This document shows positions 57,738 to 64,000 of a DNA stretch of 64,000 nucleotides, one piece after another (position 1 is the first letter of the stretch; each line of letters starts with the position of its first letter). Both the position numbers and the translations under genes were made by a program. The notes beneath the pieces were generated by a model. The model was not told the origin of the DNA. It ran no database searches and worked only from the letters and a program-made list of their open reading frames with translations. The DNA lies in assembly GCA_032622095.1 (NCBI GenBank), contig CP136064.1, positions 175,848,247 to 175,912,246 on the forward strand, given 5' to 3'. The stretch is from Siphonodentalium dalli. Its lineage: Eukaryota > Mollusca > Scaphopoda > Gadilida > Siphonodentaliidae.

Positions 57738-58114
57738 TTAAAGACATATTATGGACATGTTCGGATGCGTGAAACTGATTATTTAGCACTCAGGCGCTAT
57801 GCCAACTGGGAGAATGGAGCATTCTACTAACATCATCGATATTAGCTTAAAGAAATGCCCCATACCACTCCATAGAAAACATCGTATTAACTAACCTCAA
57901 TTGTAAATATTTACATCTTAATTCGGGACGCAACTATCAGCGATAAACCAATGCAAATGATTTCGCCGTCGAGAGTCATAGCATTTAATTTATATATAAG
58001 AATGACGGTGTGTGTTGTAAATTTGGATTAATATTCGTAAAAATAACTAATTTGAGCAAGATTGTTCTCCATTTCTATTTGATCACCCTACCGGAGTGTT
58101 TCATATCACTTTAA
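57738..58114. mobile_element. TTAA-bounded element, family G, second copy
   Basis: TTAA 57738-57741 and 58111-58114. The sequence follows 20338-20718 throughout (AGACATATTATGGACATG, CATACCACTCCATAGAAAAC, TTTGATCACCCTACCGGAG), diverged by perhaps a fifth. Confidence 0.75.
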
Positions 58115-59195
58115 ATGGTGATAAAACCCTTATAAATCAATCAATAATACAACAACATATTTGGATACTAAAACATTGGTATTGAGAGACCACAGAGGAC
58201 CATGGAAAATATTTACTCCACTGTAGGCACCGGTCAGATTTATACCAGGATATGCTGGGATGTGATAGAGTTACTCCTCTTTATTTATTAAGGTGGTTCT
58301 ATAAAGACCAATATTTCCACCTGAGAGAAATTTCTCCTCTAGTGACATTGTCACCTTCTATACTGTGTGCATACTAGTAGCGAAGGTGGCATCTTCCCTA
58401 TGTCATAATTCTGTTAATAATAAACTGGGGGTTAGTTGCATGATCAAAAGCTATATTCAATAGAAGAATATTATATAATTTAAAACCACATTCCGAACTT
58501 GGTTGGGGAGTAGAGCTAATTTTATGTCTACAAAAACTACGTTTATATCCTAACATATGCTCTTGTTTACAGAAAATGTGGAAAATCCTTTATAGGCCCA
58601 AAAAATGAACTGGGGATTTTCCCTATTTCTCATGGGCAATCGTGTGTTTAACTGTGTGACCGGATAACCAAATAAAAACAAAATCAAAAGTGAAGTGTGA
58701 TTTAGGCATACAATCAGAGAGCGCACAGGTAAACTGTGATCTCGTTTGGCTTATTGACCTGGCACCTGGTGACACATGTGTGTCAGTGTGTCAGTTGCAT
58801 GAATCCGCATTTATTATTCTGTACAATGTCGATTGACAGTTTGAGGACATATCTGAACATTTAGCTATATTTTAATTTATTGTCTCAACATCAAGTGGAA
58901 TTACATAATTATTTTGAGTATTTAGTGCATATATATATGCTAATTAAATTGTAAAGACTTATAGAAGGGATCAGTTCAGCTCCAGTGGAATGATGTTTAA
59001 CTACAGCTCCTCACAGCTGGAATTGCAAAAGATTTTTGTACCACTGATTTGCATTTATTGTATACTGGACATTGTTTATGAACTGTAGGAGGGTGTCACC
59101 CATACCCTCTCTAAAGTCTGTATCACAGTTAACCAAAAGGGATAACCCCTGATTCATTTCAGCCTAAATCCCCACCCATCACTATTATTAGGCCA
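58115..59195. other. No recognised feature
   Basis: No gene or long repeat seen. Confidence 0.5.
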
Positions 59196-59274
59196 TCACG
59201 AATATTATGACTCGTGCATACCAGTTAACAGAGGGTGACTCCTGCATAACAGTTAACGGAGGGTGACTCTTGCG
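59196..59274. repeat. 28-bp minisatellite, left part
   Basis: About three units of AGAGGGTGACTCCTGCATA plus ACAGTTAAC. The array stops at CTCTTGCG and resumes at 62975 after the hAT insertion. Confidence 0.85.
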
Positions 59275-59520
59275 CAGGCCCCAAGCTAGGAGGCGACTGG
59301 GGGCAAAATTATCGCCTTCTCGCCGGCGACTTCACCCTCGGATGTCCACAAGGCAAAAACGAAGTCGCCTTCCAAATTTGACCAAACAAGCTTGGGATTT
59401 ACGGTAATTTTACTGGTGGAAATTTGACTTGTTTTTCAAAAAATATAGAGTCTTAAAACTGTTCTAACGAGGCAATTTTAATTATAAATTGTACATTGTG
59501 TACTGTATCCACATATTCTA

Positions 59521-59803
59521 ATGGCAATCTCATACGACTTCCCCGTCGAGAACATTTTGGGCTGAAGTTTGTTAGACAGTGCCGCCCGCCTCCCCAAGAC
59601 CACCCACCCTGCCAAGTTTATTTCCTATAGTAATACTGTATTCTTGAAATGTGTCTCTCTGTGGTGTGATTCTTTGGGTATGCCCGTTATTTAGTAAAGG
59701 TGATTTTTTACTAAATAACGGGTATGTTTGAGTTACATTTCTTTGAAAAACTCAAAACATTGGGCGACAAATTTTCTCGACGGGGAAGTCGTATGATATT
59801 GCC
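59521..59803. repeat. Foldback inside the hAT element
   Basis: ATGGCAATCTCATACGACTT plus CCCCGTCGAGAA faces its complement ending at 59803. A second inner palindrome TGCCCGTTATTTAGTAAA...TTTACTAAATAACGGG marks the apex. Confidence 0.85.
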
Positions 59804-60924
59804 ATTCTATTCACATTGTGTGCTTTTGGAAATGGCAAATTACGCTTTGCAATGAAGTTTATGATGAGCTACTCGAACATCTTAAGAAGAAGTTAGTCGT
59901 TATTTTGTTCCGCCGGGTCATTTTTTAACCGCAAATTGTACAGCCATGCATGGTCACCACCGCGCATGCACTAGCCTATGTAAAACAAATCATGATGTCT
60001 TTTTAATGTCTATGCATTTAAACTCTAAAAATATCCATGAATTTTTAATTTTAAGAAAGTAGTTTGCATCTGACTCCGTTTTCCCAATCCAACTTTTTTA
60101 CGTTTGGGAGTTGCAGATTTATTATGTAAACAATAGCACGTGCTCGCTTACTATTAAAAACAGGGTCGTGAAATCGTGAGTCTCACGCCAAAATAGTGAG
60201 AGTTAACGTATCTGTCAACTGTTGTAAATTAATTGCATGTACATGTACTTGGTTACAATGCAGGTATTTAAATAACTTTTTCTTGTATATTATAAGCTCC
60301 ACTGGTCTTTGTTAAGAACACATTAATCACTATTGTAACAGCTATCCAACTTGCCAAATTTATTGCTTTAATCATTTGTTAATCGGATTATCATCACTGA
60401 TCATACCATCGACGTTGGTATTCAATAATATTACAAGCTTTTCACAACTCCTTGATTAGTCCTTATTGTTTATTTTAACGGACACCCACATTACAGCAGT
60501 GACCAAAATCCTTTTCCAAAAATTTCAAATTTATAATAACAATTAATTTTTTCAGATATTAACTCGTTTAGGTGCATACCTCCGTTTCCCAAAACATTAC
60601 CTACAGGACGGGAAACGGATATATCCGTTTCCCACTTTATAATGGACTTGCTATCAGCGAATGATTCTTTTATAATTAAATGTTTTCCGTTTAGTAACAA
60701 GTATTCAATATAGGCCGATCACTCAGTGAGGGGTCCAGGAAGGTGTAACCTATTTTTGGCGTCACGTGGGGGGTCGCGTGCCGTGATTCGTGACGTCATT
60801 GCTCCAAAATGGTGGCGCTCAGTAGCCTAAGCCATTGACGCATAGACAAGTTTTCGGTTGGCAATCACCATGGCAGGTGAATATTGACCACCTCAGCGGA
60901 AGGAACAAGAAGCGGGGGCAATTT

Positions 60925-61625
60925 AAGTATATTCATGGATCCTATTTCTTTGGAAAATAATTACATTTGATTCAAAATGTTGCATGCAGATATCTCGTAT
61001 AGCGAAATTACAGCCCACTAAATGCATAATTTGCCGAAAATCGGTTGCCATGTCAACCGGTTGCAATTTGGTGGTATCTACCCAAAAAATTGGAAGATCT
61101 ATAGAACACGAATGATCACCCATATATATATATTATTAGTTGTCACGTGGAGAATTCTGTCATGACAAATGGTCTGACCCAGCATTAAGTTAATGCATAC
61201 ATTGCTATAAACTGATATAAAAGTAAGCATTTTAACGTTAGAAAACGGGGCTTTGGTGGCCATTTTGAATGGCGCCCTCTGTCGGTGTTGGGTGATTTTC
61301 GAGCAAGGCTAGTTCCAGATGTTGGCAAAATATTCCTGGATCAATTAACTTCGAAATGATTTATATTTGATGTCGCAAACATATCGTCATACTGCGAAAT
61401 TACAGCCCCCAAACGCATACATTTCCGAAAATAGGTTGCTATGGCAACCGGTCGCAATTTGGTGGTATCTACCCAAAATTTCTAGAAGATTTATAGACTA
61501 TGGATGATTATCCATATAGTATGAGTTGTCACGCGGAGAATTCGGCCATAGCAAATGGTCTGACCCAACAATGAATAAACGCATAAATTGCTAAAAAATT
61601 ATATAAAAGTAAGCATTTCTGCAAA
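60925..61625. repeat. Direct duplication of about 300 bp inside the hAT element
   Basis: 60930-61240 and 61330-61620 share CGAAATTACAGCCC, CCGAAAATCGGTTGC, GCAATTTGGTGGTATCTACC, GTCACGTGGAGAATTC and ATATAAAAGTAAGCATTT, with about 90 bp between the copies. Confidence 0.8.
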
Positions 61626-61646
61626 CAATCTCGTCTGTGAGTAATT

Positions 61647-62190
61647 TTTATGTTTACCCATACCATAGTATGGTAAACATAGTGTCGTTGCCCGGATTGA
61701 CCACTCGTCGTTAGTCCGTCCGTCTGTCTGTCTGTCTGTAGACACTTTACGCATGGTGCGATAACTGAAATATTTTCCATCTGATCGGAACCAAATTTTG
61801 TATATGAATTTCTCAGCACCAAATACAGATCGAGTTCGAATATGGGTTTGATCCGAGTTTTTTTTACGGAGTTATGGCCCTTTTTCAACTTAGAATTTAT
61901 GCATGCTGCCATAACTCAAAAAGAAATTATCTGACCATAACCAAATTTGGTATGTGAGTTGCTCAACCCAAAATACATATCGAGTTCGAATATGGGTTTG
62001 ATTCAATATTTTTTAATGGAGTTATGGCCCTTTGACATAGAATTCATGAATGCTTCGATAAATCAACAATTTTTCAACTGATAGGAACCAAATTTTGTAT
62101 GTGAGTTTCTCAACTCAAAATACAGATCAAGTTCGAATATGGGTTTGATCCGGTACTTTTTACTGGAGTTATGGCCCTTTGATTATTTTA
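61647..62190 (+). mobile_element. Hairpin-headed element, family A, nested in the hAT element
   Basis: Head ATGTTTACCCATACCATAGT, then GTCCGTCCGTCTGTCTGTCT and three monomers (CTGATCGGAACCAAATTTTG, GTTCGAATATGGGTTTGATC, GGAGTTATGGCCC). No tail found. Confidence 0.75.
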
Positions 62191-62884
62191 TTAATCGCTA
62201 AAATATATCAAAGATACACAGGTGGCACTGTCTAGATAGTATCTAATAAATCAGGTTCAGGATGCTATGAAGTTGTCTTCTCACACAGAGATAGTATCCT
62301 GTTACAATACCATGCAGTTGGTTCTCTCTTGTATTGAGTTAATTAACTGCTAGGAGATGTGTTGGCTGTATCAGATATACTTTATACTCTATAAGTATCT
62401 CTGGCCATATCATAGGTGGAATGTTTATACTATTATATTTTATATGCATGGTTATTTAAATTTCATCTTAAAGGCATAATCTGGTTTCATTGTTTAATAG
62501 CATTACCATTGGAATTTTGTTGGTTGCATGGGAAGACAACTTTGGTTTTCAAAGTTTTAAAAACTTGAGAGCTCTGTATCAGTCTATGGGAAAAAAATAA
62601 TTGTTCATAACACTTTTAGTACTGTAGGTCTAGTTTCTCAAAATAATCACGTCCCAAACGAGTTAAAAGTCATTAAGTCAACATTTTTTATTTTTAAATT
62701 AAAGTTATAAATTTAGGAAATACAAGTTCATGTTATCTATCTATACAGCTATTCTACTTGTGCTATCTTTCTATTTTTGGTAACCATGTATGTTTTATCT
62801 TGTTATTTAATCTTTTTATTGATGTTATAAATAAATCGATATTTGAAAATTGATAAGTGTTCTTATGTTTTTCTTAAGTCTCGC
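62191..62884. other. hAT interior, no gene
   Basis: AT-rich with no recognisable coding or repeat signal. Confidence 0.5.
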
Positions 62885-62982
62885 CACTTCTCCCTAGTTT
62901 GGGCTGAAGTCTCCCTAAAATCTCCAGAGGGAGAAGTCACTTCTCCCTGTTTTCAACCCCTAGCTTGGGCCCTGCTCTTGCG

Positions 62983-63532
62983 TAACAGTTAACATAGAGG
63001 GATGACTCCTGCATAACAGTTAACAGAGGGTGACTCATGCATGCCAATCAACTGAGGGTGACTCCTGCATATCAGTTAACATAGAGGGGTGACTTCTGCA
63101 TACCAGTCAACATAGGGTGACTCCTGCATATCAGTTAACATAGAGGGGTGACTTCTGCATACCAGTCAACATAGGGTGACTCCTGCATAACAGTTAACAT
63201 AGAGGAGTGACTCCTGCATACCAGTCAACAGAGGGTGACTCCTGCATACCAGTCAACAGAGGGTGACTCCTGCATACCAGTAACAGAGGGTGACTCCTGC
63301 ATACCAGTCAACAGAGGGTGACTCCTGCATACCAGTTAACAGAGGGTGACTCCTGCATATCAGTCAACAGAGGGTGACCACTGCATGACAGTTAAGATAG
63401 AGGAGTGACTCCGGCATACCAGTCAACAGAGGGTGACTCCTGCATAACAGTTAGCATACAGGGGTGACTACTGCATACCAGTTAACAGATGGGGGTGAAT
63501 ACTGAATACCAGCTAACACAGAGTGGTGACTC
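62983..63532. repeat. 28-bp minisatellite, main array
   Basis: About nineteen units of the type AGGGTGACTCCTGCATACC plus AGTCAACAG, with 28-31 bp spacing. Variants with ATAGAGGGG alternate with shorter ones. Confidence 0.9.
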
Positions 63533-63534
63533 CA

Positions 63535-64000
63535 AAATTTACAGGCATGTTTAGGATCACCTCCAGGTAGTAGCTATCAAATTTGAAGGATTTTTGATGA
63601 AAAACATGGCTGCCGGCAGCCATCTTGGATTTTACTCTTTGCACAGCCTACAGATGACATCCCTCATATGATCATCATCATGGATCTTCGGGTGACCACT
63701 AGATTGGAGCCATCAAATTTTTCCGCATTTCTTTGAAAAACATGGCTGCCAGCAGCCATCTTGGATTTTACTCTTTACATGACTAAATCCTCGGCTCACC
63801 CTACATGCCACATCCCTCATCCGATCGAACCAAACTTCATATGGATCTTCTGGGTGGCCTCGGAGATCGGAGCCATATTTTTTTCTTAAATTTGTCAAAA
63901 AACATCGCTGGCAGCAGCCTTATTTGTTTTCAAATTTAAATCCATCAGTACAACCTGCAGCCTGCGTTTATTGGAGAAAATTGAAAAAAATTTATTTAGG
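63535..64000 (+). repeat. Family B2 monomers, continuing past the window
   Basis: GGCAGCCATCTTGGATTTTA, CTCTTTGCA and ATGACTAAATCCTCGGCTCA blocks with about 160-bp spacing, similar to 15511-16075. No head or tail seen. Confidence 0.7.

Larger units (their letters stand above)
59267..62982. mobile_element. 3,700-bp non-autonomous hAT-type element with 8-bp target duplication
   Basis: CTCTTGCG at 59267-59274 is repeated exactly at 62975-62982. The element 59275-62974 begins CAGGCCCCAAGCTAGG and ends with the complement of CAGGGCCCAAGCTAGG (15 of 16). It splits a 28-bp minisatellite, so the empty site is clear. CAGGG-type ends with an 8-bp duplication are hallmarks of hAT. Subterminal parts carry opposed AAGTCGCC and GAGAAGTGACT-like words. 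Inside are a foldback, a direct duplication and a family A element; there is no transposase frame, so it would need enzyme from elsewhere. Confidence 0.85.

Noticed and set aside
1-64000. CRISPR arrays, bacterial operons, tRNA or rRNA genes
   Set aside because: The tandem arrays lack unique spacers of constant length, introns show eukaryotic DNA, and no cloverleaf with a TTCGAATC-type T arm was seen.

Overview
The window reads as AT-rich eukaryotic nuclear DNA with long introns, no operons and very many non-coding mobile elements. The repeat style (hairpin-headed elements rich in CCGTCCGTC, foldback MITEs, CR1/L2/Jockey-type LINE pieces) and the two recognisable host genes suggest a marine lophotrochozoan, most likely a mollusc. 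This is an inference; no species can be named from sequence alone. Host coding sequence totals under 1 kb.

Two host genes are supported. (1) On the + strand, the last four coding exons (3481-7213) of a mitochondrial sodium/calcium exchanger, SLC8B1/NCLX type; the earlier exons lie left of the window. (2) On the - strand, a five-exon gene (42299 down to 29347) coding for a complete 148-residue protein of the C22orf15/CXorf65 family, function unknown. All splice phases agree. The two genes converge tail to tail, with about 22 kb of repeats between them.

Layout: 1-1913 is the 3' part of a LINE with a frameshift in the reverse transcriptase. 1914-7213 holds the NCLX end, with foldback elements in its introns. 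7214-29346 is intergenic: two LINE 3' fragments, a higher-order tandem repeat (13.4-15.5 kb), several hairpin-headed tandem-repeat elements and MITEs. 29347-42299 is the second gene; its introns contain six copies of one TA-flanked foldback MITE, several TTAA-bounded elements and an 879-bp hAT element with a perfect 8-bp target duplication. 42300-45480 is mostly featureless. 45480-58114 is dominated by palindromic arrays, foldbacks and a 3.5-kb inverted-repeat element that carries a broken acidic ORF. 59196-63530 is a 28-bp minisatellite split by a 3,700-bp hAT-type insertion, again with a perfect 8-bp duplication. 63535-64000 returns to the hairpin-headed repeat family.

The most interesting material is how the repeats are built: many separate families bounded by TTAA, internal palindrome modules shared between different terminal-repeat shells, and a group of apparently unrelated families with the same layout (terminal hairpin, CCGTC run, tandem monomers, inverted copy of the head at the tail). 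No tRNA, rRNA, CRISPR or intact transposase gene was found.
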